Part shown: positions 35,103 through 43,472 of the stretch, piece after piece
How positions within the stretch are numbered: the stretch's first letter is position 1
Layout: each line of letters begins with the position of its first letter
From: an uncultured Clostridia bacterium
GTDB lineage: Bacteria > Bacillota > Clostridia > Oscillospirales > Ruminococcaceae
Direction of reading: 5' to 3'
DNA: 51,311 nt
Assembly: GCA_944388075.1 (NCBI GenBank)
Contig: CALXHI010000047.1
Span: 1 to 51,311 of the forward strand
Notes under the pieces: generated by a model
Database searches by the model: none
Told to the model about the DNA's origin: nothing
The model's input: only the letters and a program-made list of their open reading frames with translations
Made by a program: the position numbers and the translations under genes

Positions 35103-37655
35103 ATGCGCATCATCCGCACCGTTCGTTCGGCTTTTTCTGAATCCCGCCTTGCCGATGACCGACGAGAGCCATACGGTCAAGTATTCATACTGGCATTTCT
35201 GGTCATGCTCGTGACCATGCTGCCGGTCATGATTTTCACCGGCGGTTACTTCATCTATTACGGCGACTTCAATTCCCAACAGCTGCCCTTCTATACCCTC
35301 GCCCATCGAGCAGTGCAGGACGGCGCATTCGGCTGGAATTGGGAAACCGATTTGGGTGCGAATTTCATCGGCTCGTACTCGTTCTACCTGCTCGGCAGTC
35401 CGTTTTTCTGGATCACGACATTGTTCCCGAATGACTGGGTCGTCTTTCTGATGCCCTATCTGCTGGCACTCAAGCATGCGGTCGCCGCCCTGACCGCCTA
35501 TGCCTACATCCGACGCTTTGTCCGCAGCCACCGTGCCGCAATGGTCGGCGGTCTGCTGTATGCGTTCTCCGGCTTTCAGCTGTTCAACATCTTCTTCAAT
35601 CATTTTCAGGATGTCACCGCTTTCTTTCCGCTGCTGCTGATCGCACTGGAGGAACGGGTCAACGAAAATCGACGAGGTGTCTTTGCGTTGACCGTTGCCT
35701 TGATGGCAATGCTCAACTACTTCTTCTTTACCGGCGAAGTGGTCTTTGTCCTGCTGTATTTCATCGTGCGCTGTCCCTGCAAGGATTTCCACATCGACTT
35801 GCGGAAATTCTTCAGCATCGCTCTGGAATCTATCATCGGTGTGATGATTTCCTGTGTCCTGCTGCTGCCGTCTGCACTTGCCATCCTCGAGAACAACCGT
35901 GTCGATACCCATCTAACCGGTCAGGACATGGTTGCCTACTACGATAAAACCCGCATTCTGCGCATTATCCAGAGCTTCTTCATGATTCCCGATGTGCCCG
36001 CCCGTCCGAACCTCTTTGACACCGACTACGGCAAATGGGCTTCCATCGGCGGCTATCTGCCGCTGTTCTCCATGGCAGGCGTCATCGCATTCATGTCGAG
36101 CAAGCGCAAGCATTGGGCAACTCGTTTGACGGCAATTTGCATCTTCTGCGCCTGCATCCCGATTTTCAACACGATGTTCTACGCCTTCAACAGCTCCTAC
36201 TATGCCCGTTGGTACTTCATGCCGATTCTGATTATGGCATTGATGACCGCCTATGCCCTCGACAACCGCACCATTTCTTGGAAAGGCGGCATAATCACCT
36301 GCGGTTTGGTACTTGCCTTCTGCGGCATGGTCGCTCTGTTCCCGAAAAAGAACGAGGACGGCGAGACGGTCTACTTTTCGTTCCCGGAGTATCCGGAATA
36401 TTTCTGGCTGGTACTGATTCTGTGCGTGCTGATGCTCGGCGCATGCTGTTACCTGATTCGCTGCCGCAATCGCGGCAAGGCGTTCTTCACATGGAGCGTC
36501 TGGGGCACGGTATTGGCATCGCTCGTCTGTACCTGTACAACGGTCTATTTCGGCATTTCCCGCGGCGCATACCCGACCTATTATGTCAACTATGCCATCA
36601 ACGGCGGCGACGATATCACACTGGAGGAGGAGGAAAACCAGTTCTTCCGTATTGATATCTCCGAGGACTACGACAATTACCCGATGTTCTGGGGCTATTC
36701 CAATATGCGCTGTTTCCACAGCGTTGTGCCGCCCTCGATCATGGAATTTTACCAAAAGCTGAACATCACAAGAGATGTCGCTTCTCGTGTGGACACAAAG
36801 CACTATCCGCTGCGTGCGATGTTCAATGTGAAGTATTACTTCGACAAGGCATACACCGACAAAGCAGATACCTATGACTATACGCTCGATATGCCCGGCT
36901 TTACCTATATCGGAAAGCAGAACAGCTTCTATGTCTATGAGAACGAAGCCTATCTGCCGATGGGCATTGCCTATGACCAATATATCGACGAACCGGACTG
37001 CGACCAGCTGACCGATATGGGCAAGGAGAAATCCATGATTCAGGCTCTCTGCATGGATTTGTCGCAGATCCTCAAGTATCAGGATATCCTGACCGAGCTG
37101 CCGGCAGAGGATCGCTATGCGATGGACGAGGCGGCATATGTCGCCTACTGCAAGGAACGCCGTGCGGATACCTGCGACAGCTTCACCTACGATTCTTACG
37201 GCTTTACGGCAACCATCGCCCTCGACAAGCCCAAGCTCGTATTCTTCAGCGTACCGGCTGAGGACGGCTGGACGGCAACGGTCAACGGCAAGCCGGTCGA
37301 TATCGAACGGGTCAATTACAGCTTCATGGCAGTGCGTTGTGAGAAAGGCGACAATGTCATCGAATTCCACTACGAAACACCCGGTCTGGCATACGGCTTT
37401 CGGATTACGCTTTGCGGCATTGGATTGCTGATCATCTATCTGGTCTGGACGCATATCCGCTACGGCAAGCAGCGTCCTGCCTATGCCGCAAAACGCCGTT
37501 GCTATGATTATGATTCCGTTGAGCCGCTGCGCATTCAAACGCTCTATGCCCGCTATGCGGCGGCACAATATCAGTCTGCCGAATCCGAAGAACCGGATAC
37601 CGCACCGGCATCCGAAGCCCCACCGGATTCGACCGATGAAACCGAAAAGGAGTAA
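35103..37655 (+). CDS. YfhO-family polytopic membrane protein (GT-C-like)
   Basis: 850 aa with roughly a dozen membrane helices in the first ~500 residues, a large outer domain (~530-760) and a final helix near 775. The first loop holds GDFNSQQLPFY and WNWETDLGANFIGSYSFY, typical of YfhO proteins. In Bacillus and Listeria YfhO-type proteins take part in sugar modification of teichoic acids with an undecaprenyl-phosphate sugar donor. The exact acceptor here is unknown. GGAGG lies five bases before the ATG. A Nudix hydrolase gene follows after five bases. Confidence 0.88.
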   Translation: MRIIRTVRSAFSESRLADDRREPYGQVFILAFLVMLVTMLPVMIFTGGYFIYYGDFNSQQLPFYTLAHRAVQDGAFGWNWETDLGANFIGSYSFYLLGSPFFWITTLFPNDWVVFLMPYLLALKHAVAALTAYAYIRRFVRSHRAAMVGGLLYAFSGFQLFNIFFNHFQDVTAFFPLLLIALEERVNENRRGVFALTVALMAMLNYFFFTGEVVFVLLYFIVRCPCKDFHIDLRKFFSIALESIIGVMISCVLLLPSALAILENNRVDTHLTGQDMVAYYDKTRILRIIQSFFMIPDVPARPNLFDTDYGKWASIGGYLPLFSMAGVIAFMSSKRKHWATRLTAICIFCACIPIFNTMFYAFNSSYYARWYFMPILIMALMTAYALDNRTISWKGGIITCGLVLAFCGMVALFPKKNEDGETVYFSFPEYPEYFWLVLILCVLMLGACCYLIRCRNRGKAFFTWSVWGTVLASLVCTCTTVYFGISRGAYPTYYVNYAINGGDDITLEEEENQFFRIDISEDYDNYPMFWGYSNMRCFHSVVPPSIMEFYQKLNITRDVASRVDTKHYPLRAMFNVKYYFDKAYTDKADTYDYTLDMPGFTYIGKQNSFYVYENEAYLPMGIAYDQYIDEPDCDQLTDMGKEKSMIQALCMDLSQILKYQDILTELPAEDRYAMDEAAYVAYCKERRADTCDSFTYDSYGFTATIALDKPKLVFFSVPAEDGWTATVNGKPVDIERVNYSFMAVRCEKGDNVIEFHYETPGLAYGFRITLCGIGLLIIYLVWTHIRYGKQRPAYAAKRRCYDYDSVEPLRIQTLYARYAAAQYQSAESEEPDTAPASEAPPDSTDETEKE

Positions 37656-37660
37656 CCCCC

Positions 37661-38281
37661 ATGGCAGAACCCAGAATCAATTGTGACGGACAGTGTGTAA
37701 ACTGCGAGGACGCAAGCCACTGCCTGCTGTCCGATTTTCATCTCAAGGAAGTACAGACTGCTTCGGAAACCGTCTATGACGGCAAGATTCTCCGTGTGAC
37801 AAAAGATACCGTCAAGCTCGAGAACGGTTCCGAAGCGATTCGTGAAGTGATCCATCATCCCGGCGGTGCGTGCATCGTACCGCTGACGGATGCCGGCGAG
37901 GTTTATCTGGTCAAACAATTCCGCTATCCGCACGGCAAGGAAACCCTCGAACTCCCTGCCGGCAAGCTCGAATACGGCGAAGACCCGTTGGAATGCGCCA
38001 AGCGAGAGCTGACAGAGGAAATCGGCGCAACTGCAAAGAATTTCTATCCCCTCGGTCACCTGTTCCCGACTCCCGCCTATGACAAAGAGATTATCTATAT
38101 GTATCTGGCGCAAGGTTTGACCTTCTCGGAGCAGCATCTCGATGAGGACGAATTTCTGGATGTGGTCAAAATGCCGCTGCAACGAGCGGTACAGATGGTG
38201 ATGGCAAACGAAATTCCCGATGCCAAAACACAAATCGCTTTGCTCAAAACCATGATGATGGTCATGGGCTGCGGCGACTGA
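37661..38281 (+). CDS. Nudix hydrolase, ADP-ribose pyrophosphatase-like
   Basis: 206 aa. The Nudix box at 101-123 matches GX5EX7REUXEEXGU exactly. The surrounding sequence (VKQFRYPHGKETLELPAG) is that of ADP-ribose/ADP-sugar pyrophosphatases. Unusual is an N-terminal extension with C8-x3-C12-x2-C15-x5-C21, which could bind a metal or an iron-sulphur cluster. The ribosome binding site lies over the stop codon of the preceding gene, so the two are co-translated. Confidence 0.92.
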   Translation: MAEPRINCDGQCVNCEDASHCLLSDFHLKEVQTASETVYDGKILRVTKDTVKLENGSEAIREVIHHPGGACIVPLTDAGEVYLVKQFRYPHGKETLELPAGKLEYGEDPLECAKRELTEEIGATAKNFYPLGHLFPTPAYDKEIIYMYLAQGLTFSEQHLDEDEFLDVVKMPLQRAVQMVMANEIPDAKTQIALLKTMMMVMGCGD

Positions 38282-38289
38282 ATCCCAAC

Positions 38290-38322
38290 AAAAAAGAGCC
38301 TGTCCGATTCCTCGGACAGACT
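38290..38322 (-). terminator. terminator of spoVG
   Basis: Minus strand AGTCTGTCCGA pairs with TCGGACAGGCT (one wobble) around a four-base loop and is followed by CTTTTTTG. The plus strand has no U-tract, so it serves spoVG only. Confidence 0.88.
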
Positions 38323-38342
38323 CCTCACATCCCGTTGCAACA

Positions 38343-38684
38343 TCAAATCGTGACTTCGGGTTCGGGATCTTGCACAGCGTTCTCTGCCATCGGCAGTTCG
38401 CCGTTTGCTTCCATTTCGGCGTGCATCAATGCAACCTGCTGCTCGTAAGCATCGAGAATCTGGTTCTCCAGATACCGACGAGCCTCCGCATTGATCGGAT
38501 GTACGATATCACGGAACACACCGCTCTCATCCTTCCGGCTCGGCATCGCCACGAACAAACGCGTGTCGCTCTGAACCACCTTGATATCGTGAATGGCAAT
38601 CATGTGATCCAGTGTGATCGAGATGATTGCCCGCAAACGTCCCGTTGTCAACAACTTGCGAATTTTCATATCTGTAATCTCCAT
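38343..38684 (-). CDS. spoVG: septation/RNA-binding regulator SpoVG
   Basis: 113 aa. MEITDMKIRKLLTTGRLRAI, HDIKVVQ and LFVAMPSRKDESGVFRDIVHPI match SpoVG. The C-terminal ~25 residues form an acidic tail. SpoVG affects cell division during sporulation and binds nucleic acids. The start at 38684 follows AAGGAAGG; longer frames upstream add unrelated residues. The gene is monocistronic and divergent from murC. Confidence 0.94.
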   Translation of the reverse strand: MEITDMKIRKLLTTGRLRAIISITLDHMIAIHDIKVVQSDTRLFVAMPSRKDESGVFRDIVHPINAEARRYLENQILDAYEQQVALMHAEMEANGELPMAENAVQDPEPEVTI

Positions 38685-38825
38685 TGTAGTTACCTTCCTT
38701 CCTTTGAACGCATACTCGGCAGAAACATCATCGGACCTTACAATTCCCGTGCTGTTCCACACGCTCATCATACCACTGAAATGTGTTCAATTTGTGAAGA
38801 AAACGAGATAGAAAGAGATGAATTT
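38685..38825. other. divergent spoVG-murC intergenic region
   Basis: The 141 bp contain the start signals of both genes. I cannot see a convincing -35/-10 pair for either direction, which could mean alternative sigma factors (a sigma H promoter is usual for spoVG in Bacillus), but no good sigma H match is visible either. Confidence 0.3.
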
Positions 38826-40262
38826 ATGAACGATTTATTAAGAAACAAGAAGCATATCCACATGATCGGCATCGGCGGCTCCGGCATGTACCCGCTGGCA
38901 CAGGTACTCCACACCAAAGGCTACTACCTGACCGGCTCGGACAACAACGAAACCGATACGCTTGCCGCCGTGCGTGCGATGGGCATTCCGGTGATGCTCG
39001 GACAGCGTGCCGAAAACATCGAAGGTGCTGATTTGGTGGTATACTCCGCAGCCATCGCCAAGACCAATCCCGAACGAGCCGCCGCTGAAGCCGCCGGTAT
39101 TGCTATGATTGAGCGCAGCGTCCTGCTCGGGCTGGTCTCCACATGGTATCATGATGCCGTCTGCATTGCCGGTACGCACGGCAAAACCACCACCAGCTCC
39201 ATGCTCGCCCAAATCCTCATCACCGTCGGCATTGACCTATCCGCTGTCATCGGCGGAAAGCTGCCGGCACTCGGCGGAAGCGGCAGAGCCGGTCAGAGTG
39301 AAGTATTCGTCTGCGAAGCCTGCGAATATGTTGATACGTTTCTGCAACTCTCGCCGGATATCGCCGTGATCCTCAATATCGACGAGGATCATATGGAATA
39401 TTTCCATACGCTCGACAATCTCAAGGAATCCTTCCGCAAATTTGCGCAAAGCACAAGCCGCATCGTGCTCTACAATGGTGACGATGCCAATACCTGCGAT
39501 GCCGTGAAAACCGTAACCGGCAAGACGATGATTCGCTTTGGCATGGGTGCAGACTGCGAATGGCGTGCCGACGACATTGTCCACACCGCCGAAGGGCAGA
39601 CGCAATTTTCCGTCTATCACGAAAACCAACTGCTCGGAACAGCAACGCTGCAAGTCCCCGGTTCGCACAATGTGCTGAATGCGCTCTGTGCGATTGCGGC
39701 AGCGCATCTGATCGGGCTGACCTTTGCCCAATGTGCGGACGGTCTGTTTGCGTTTCACGGTGCGAAGCGGCGCTTTGATATTCAAGGCATTGTCAACGGC
39801 ATTACCATCGCAGATGACTACGCCCACCATCCGGCAGAGATTCGGGCGACCTTGCAAGCAGCAAAGGAAATGCCCTACAAACGAGTCCTTGCGGTACACC
39901 AACCGTTCACCTTCACCCGCACCCAACGTCTGCTTGACGATTTCGCCGAAGTGCTGCAAATTGCGGATATCGTTGCCCTGACTGATATCATGGGCGGCAG
40001 AGAGGAGAACACGATCGGCATATACACCCGTCATCTGGCGGAAAAAATTCCCGGCTGCATCTGGTTTCCGCAGGACGAAACCGTACCCCAAACCGATGCA
40101 CGCAAATACGCCAATTTCGATGTCATTTGCCAAGCCGTCTGCGATCGGGCACAGCCCGGAGACCTGATTATCACACTCGGCTGCGGCGATGTCAATAAGC
40201 TTGCACATCAAATCGCTGACAGTCTGAATACCCGTTACCCATCTAAACCCCCATCGACCTAA
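38826..40262 (+). CDS. murC: UDP-N-acetylmuramate--L-alanine ligase
   Basis: 478 aa. MurC adds L-Ala to UDP-MurNAc in peptidoglycan synthesis. It begins with the Rossmann-type IHMIGIGGSGMYPLAQVL, then the ATP loop GTHGKTTT (116-123), VCEACEYVDTFLQLSP, and the C-terminal DDYAHHPAEIRATLQAAK. Start at 38826, preceded by AAAGAG; the long upstream frame is not supported. First gene of a unit with lexA, zapA and a U32 peptidase. Confidence 0.96.
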   Translation: MNDLLRNKKHIHMIGIGGSGMYPLAQVLHTKGYYLTGSDNNETDTLAAVRAMGIPVMLGQRAENIEGADLVVYSAAIAKTNPERAAAEAAGIAMIERSVLLGLVSTWYHDAVCIAGTHGKTTTSSMLAQILITVGIDLSAVIGGKLPALGGSGRAGQSEVFVCEACEYVDTFLQLSPDIAVILNIDEDHMEYFHTLDNLKESFRKFAQSTSRIVLYNGDDANTCDAVKTVTGKTMIRFGMGADCEWRADDIVHTAEGQTQFSVYHENQLLGTATLQVPGSHNVLNALCAIAAAHLIGLTFAQCADGLFAFHGAKRRFDIQGIVNGITIADDYAHHPAEIRATLQAAKEMPYKRVLAVHQPFTFTRTQRLLDDFAEVLQIADIVALTDIMGGREENTIGIYTRHLAEKIPGCIWFPQDETVPQTDARKYANFDVICQAVCDRAQPGDLIITLGCGDVNKLAHQIADSLNTRYPSKPPST

Positions 40263-40277
40263 AAGGAAGGTGATATC

Positions 40278-40865
40278 ATGTTAAACGAGAAAGCAAAGGA
40301 GATTTATGCGTATATCCGTTCCCGCATTGAAGAGGGCTATGCCCCGTCCATCCGTGAAATCTGTAATGCTTTGAACATCGCATCAACCTCGACAGTCCAC
40401 CGTTACGTCAATCAGTTGGTAGAAGCAGGCTATCTCGACAAAATGGATAAGCAGAATCGTGCGATTCGGCTTCATGGCAGCGCATCGCTCAAGGTACCGC
40501 TGGTCGGTACGGTTACTGCCGGTCAGCCCATCACCGCCATTGAGAATATCGCAAGCTATATCTCCTATGTGCCCGAAAAGCACCACAGCGGTGAACTGTT
40601 CGCCCTCCATGTCCGTGGCGAAAGCATGATCAATGCCGGGATTCTGGACGGCGATATCGTCATTGTCGAGCAGTGCGAAACAGCAGAAAACGGCGAGATT
40701 GTTGTCGCTCTCGTCAACGACGACGAAGCAACCGTTAAACGTTTTTACAAGGAGAACGGGCACTACCGTCTTCAGCCGGAAAACGATACGATGGAATCGA
40801 TTATCGTAGAAGAAGCTGCCGTTCTCGGACGTGTCGTTGCGCTGATTCGCTATCTGGACGCATAA
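40278..40865 (+). CDS. lexA: LexA repressor / S24 autoprotease
   Basis: 195 aa. The winged-helix DNA-binding domain (GYAPSIREICNALNI, STSTVHRYVNQL) is followed by the latent protease. The cleavage site A81-G82, nucleophile S116 (GESMINAG) and K154 (ATVKRFY) are all present. LexA represses SOS genes. It usually has its own promoter and SOS box; here it follows murC by 15 bp, and I see no Cheo-type box (GAAC-N4-GTTC) before it. Confidence 0.95.
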   Translation: MLNEKAKEIYAYIRSRIEEGYAPSIREICNALNIASTSTVHRYVNQLVEAGYLDKMDKQNRAIRLHGSASLKVPLVGTVTAGQPITAIENIASYISYVPEKHHSGELFALHVRGESMINAGILDGDIVIVEQCETAENGEIVVALVNDDEATVKRFYKENGHYRLQPENDTMESIIVEEAAVLGRVVALIRYLDA

Positions 40866-40898
40866 AGCAAGATACTACCAAAAGAAAGGAATTTCAAT

Positions 40899-41336
40899 AT
40901 GTTAAATCGTGTCAAAGTTGTCCTCTGCGGCAAGGAATATGTCCTCCAAACAGAAGATGCACCGAGTTATGTCTACCAGCTTGCCAAAACGCTGGAGAAA
41001 CGCATTTCCGATATCACCGAAAACAATCCAAGAGTGTCGGCGCATTCTGCGGTCATGATGGTTGCACTTTCGACCATGGACGAACTGACGAAAGCCAATG
41101 CCGGCGTGGAAAATATCCGTTCGCAAGTCAAAGAATATGTCGATCAAGCGGGAAAAGCAAGGCTTGAGCGAGATGCCGCACTCCGTGAAATTGATGTATG
41201 CAAAGCAAAAATCGAACAGCTCGAGAATCTCATTAAGCTGAGAGATCTGCGTGACAGCTTTGCCGAAGAAGAGCCTGCTGCACAGCCTGAGACTGAGACG
41301 AAAACGCCCGATCCCGAGGACGCTGCCGAGGCATGA
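40899..41336 (+). CDS. zapA: cell division protein ZapA
   Basis: 145 aa. The N-terminal ZapA domain (VKVVLCGKEYVLQTED, AKTLEKRISDI, VMMVALSTMDELTKA) leads into a coiled coil (about 70-115) and an acidic, disordered tail. ZapA bundles FtsZ filaments at the division site. Its stop overlaps the start of the U32 gene (ATGA). Confidence 0.93.
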   Translation: MLNRVKVVLCGKEYVLQTEDAPSYVYQLAKTLEKRISDITENNPRVSAHSAVMMVALSTMDELTKANAGVENIRSQVKEYVDQAGKARLERDAALREIDVCKAKIEQLENLIKLRDLRDSFAEEEPAAQPETETKTPDPEDAAEA

Positions 41337-43426
41337 GTCATTTGCTTGCCATGCCGGAATTGCTTGCGCCTGCCGGCAGCATGGAATCTTTGCTTGTGGC
41401 ACTGCACTGCGGTGCATCTGCGGTCTATGTCGGTGCAAAGCGATTTTCTGCTCGAAGCAGTGCAGAAAATTTCAATTCTGATGCCCTCCGCACTGCCGCA
41501 AGATACTCCCATTTGCATGGTGCAAAACTGTACCTTGCTGTCAATACGCTGCTCTATGAGGCAGAGTGGCAGGCATTTGATGCCCTGCTGTGCGACGCTG
41601 TCGAAAGCGGCATAGACGCTTGCATTGTGCAGGATTTCGGCGCAGCCGTCTATCTCCGCAAGCGATTCCCTACCCTGCCCTTGCACGCCTCCACGCAAAT
41701 GACCATTCACACATCGGGCGGTCTTACAATAGCAAAAGAGATGGGATTGCGTCGTGTGGTATTGGCACGAGAACTGGATGAAAACACGCTTGTTACGCTT
41801 TGTAAAACGGCGCATCAGCTGGATTTAGAAACGGAATACTTTGTCCATGGCGCACACTGCATGTCCGTATCGGGACAATGCTGGATGTCGGCAGCGATGG
41901 GTGGGCGCAGTGCCAATCGAGGGCGATGTGCACAGCCCTGCCGCCTACCGTTCACCGCACGGCAAACTGAATCGGCGTATGCACTTTCGCTAAAAGATAT
42001 GTGCTTATTACGACATGTGGCAAAATTGCAAGCAATCGGGATCAATTCGCTCAAAATCGAAGGGCGCATGAAGCGTCCGGAGTATGTTGCCGCTGCCGTC
42101 TCCGCCTATCGTGCCGCCCTGTCCGGCGCATCGCCCGATGAACGAGAATTGCGTGCAGTATTCTCTCGCAGCGGCTTCACCGATGGTTATTTCACTGCCC
42201 GACGCACGCAGATGTTCGGCACTCGTCAAAAGGAAGATGTGCTTGCGGCACGAGATGTACTATCGGGCATTCGTAACCGCTATCAATCTCCACAGCAGCG
42301 CATCCGACTCGATGCGCACTTTGTGTTGCAATCCGATCAACCGACCGGCTTACAAGTCACTGATGCAGACGGTCATGCCGTCATGGTACACGGCGACATA
42401 CCGCAGATTGCACAGAATCGCCCGACTGATTTGTCACAGCTTGCCAAGCAATTCGCCAAACTCGGCGATACCATTTATACAGCCGGTACTGTTACAGCTG
42501 CCATCGCCAAAGGTCTGATGCTGCCGGCATCGGCACTCAATGCCCTGCGAAGACAGGCAGTGGCGGCGATGGATGCTCTGCGCATCGAAACGAATACCCC
42601 ACACTATCCCGTTGTTCCGATAGCATTGCAGCCGCCTGCCAAGCGCAGGATACCGTCTGAATCACGGCTGTATGTGCAGGTACGACATCTGTCGCAATTG
42701 GAATCATGGGAGGAATGGGGGCATGCGGTTTCAGCGGTTTGGCTTCCGCTTTCGATGGCGAACGCCGTTTGCGGCCGAATCCCGACAGTACAATGTTTTC
42801 TCGTACCACCTCGCTTTTCATGCGATGAGAATGCCATTCGTACAGCTTTGCTTGCCGCCCAAAAGCAGAGATTTCGCCATCTGATCTGCCAACATTTGGG
42901 CGATATCGCTTTGGGGCAGGAACTCGACTTCACCTGTCACGGCGGCTTAGGGCTGCACTGCACCAATCGTACCACGGCAGCATGGATGCAAACCTATCTG
43001 ACCGAGATGTTGATTTCGCCGGAGGTATCCCCTGCACAGGCGGTCTATTTGGATACCGCACTTCCCTTGGGCCGCATGGTCTATGGCAAGCTGCCGCTGA
43101 TGCTGATGCGGAACTGCCCGATTAAGGCGCAGATCGGCTGTGCACACTGCAAGCATACGCTGTACGACCGCAAGGGTACAGCACTCTATACCGATTGTAT
43201 ACGCTATGCCGACAATCCGGACTATGCCGAATGCTTCAATGCCGCCCCGATTTGGCTTGCCGACCGACCGCAGGCCGACGCCCATGCCGATTTTCGGCTG
43301 CTGTATATGACCGATGAATCCGCCGAACGAGTTCGGGATATCGTCCATGCCTACGCATCCGGCAAGGTCATCGAACCGCCAAAACCCTTCACCAGAGGTC
43401 TGCAAACGGCAGCCGACCACCAATAA
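41333..43426 (+). CDS. U32-family peptidase-like protein with DUF3656 region (RlhA-type)
   Basis: 697 aa. The N-terminal TIM-barrel region starts MPELLAPAGSMESLLVAL, followed by LHASTQMTIH and the cysteine cluster HCMSVSGQCW...GRCAQPCR. These residues in RlhA/TrhP proteins of E. coli are needed for rRNA or tRNA hydroxylation. The size and the middle DUF3656-like region (about 370-480) make it RlhA-like. The start at 41333 overlaps zapA; ATG 41354 is an alternative. In many Firmicutes this gene follows zapA, as here. Confidence 0.92.
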   Translation: MSHLLAMPELLAPAGSMESLLVALHCGASAVYVGAKRFSARSSAENFNSDALRTAARYSHLHGAKLYLAVNTLLYEAEWQAFDALLCDAVESGIDACIVQDFGAAVYLRKRFPTLPLHASTQMTIHTSGGLTIAKEMGLRRVVLARELDENTLVTLCKTAHQLDLETEYFVHGAHCMSVSGQCWMSAAMGGRSANRGRCAQPCRLPFTARQTESAYALSLKDMCLLRHVAKLQAIGINSLKIEGRMKRPEYVAAAVSAYRAALSGASPDERELRAVFSRSGFTDGYFTARRTQMFGTRQKEDVLAARDVLSGIRNRYQSPQQRIRLDAHFVLQSDQPTGLQVTDADGHAVMVHGDIPQIAQNRPTDLSQLAKQFAKLGDTIYTAGTVTAAIAKGLMLPASALNALRRQAVAAMDALRIETNTPHYPVVPIALQPPAKRRIPSESRLYVQVRHLSQLESWEEWGHAVSAVWLPLSMANAVCGRIPTVQCFLVPPRFSCDENAIRTALLAAQKQRFRHLICQHLGDIALGQELDFTCHGGLGLHCTNRTTAAWMQTYLTEMLISPEVSPAQAVYLDTALPLGRMVYGKLPLMLMRNCPIKAQIGCAHCKHTLYDRKGTALYTDCIRYADNPDYAECFNAAPIWLADRPQADAHADFRLLYMTDESAERVRDIVHAYASGKVIEPPKPFTRGLQTAADHQ

Positions 43427-43430
43427 CCCC

Positions 43431-43462
43431 AAAAAGCGGTACACCAAACATGCACCGCTTTT
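43431..43462. terminator. bidirectional terminator between U32 and clp genes
   Basis: AAAAGCGGT and ACCGCTTTT form a 9-bp stem with A and T runs on both sides. It serves the converging U32 gene (stop 43426) and clp gene (stop 43473). Confidence 0.8.
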
Positions 43463-43472
43463 CTCGTATCTG

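Noticed and set aside
35913..37568. 551-codon minus-strand frame in the YfhO-like gene
   Set aside because: No ribosome binding site and no recognisable protein; the plus strand encodes a typical polytopic membrane protein.
40240..40277. SOS box before lexA
   Set aside because: The spacer has no GAAC-N4-GTTC-like palindrome; lexA appears to be read from the murC transcript.
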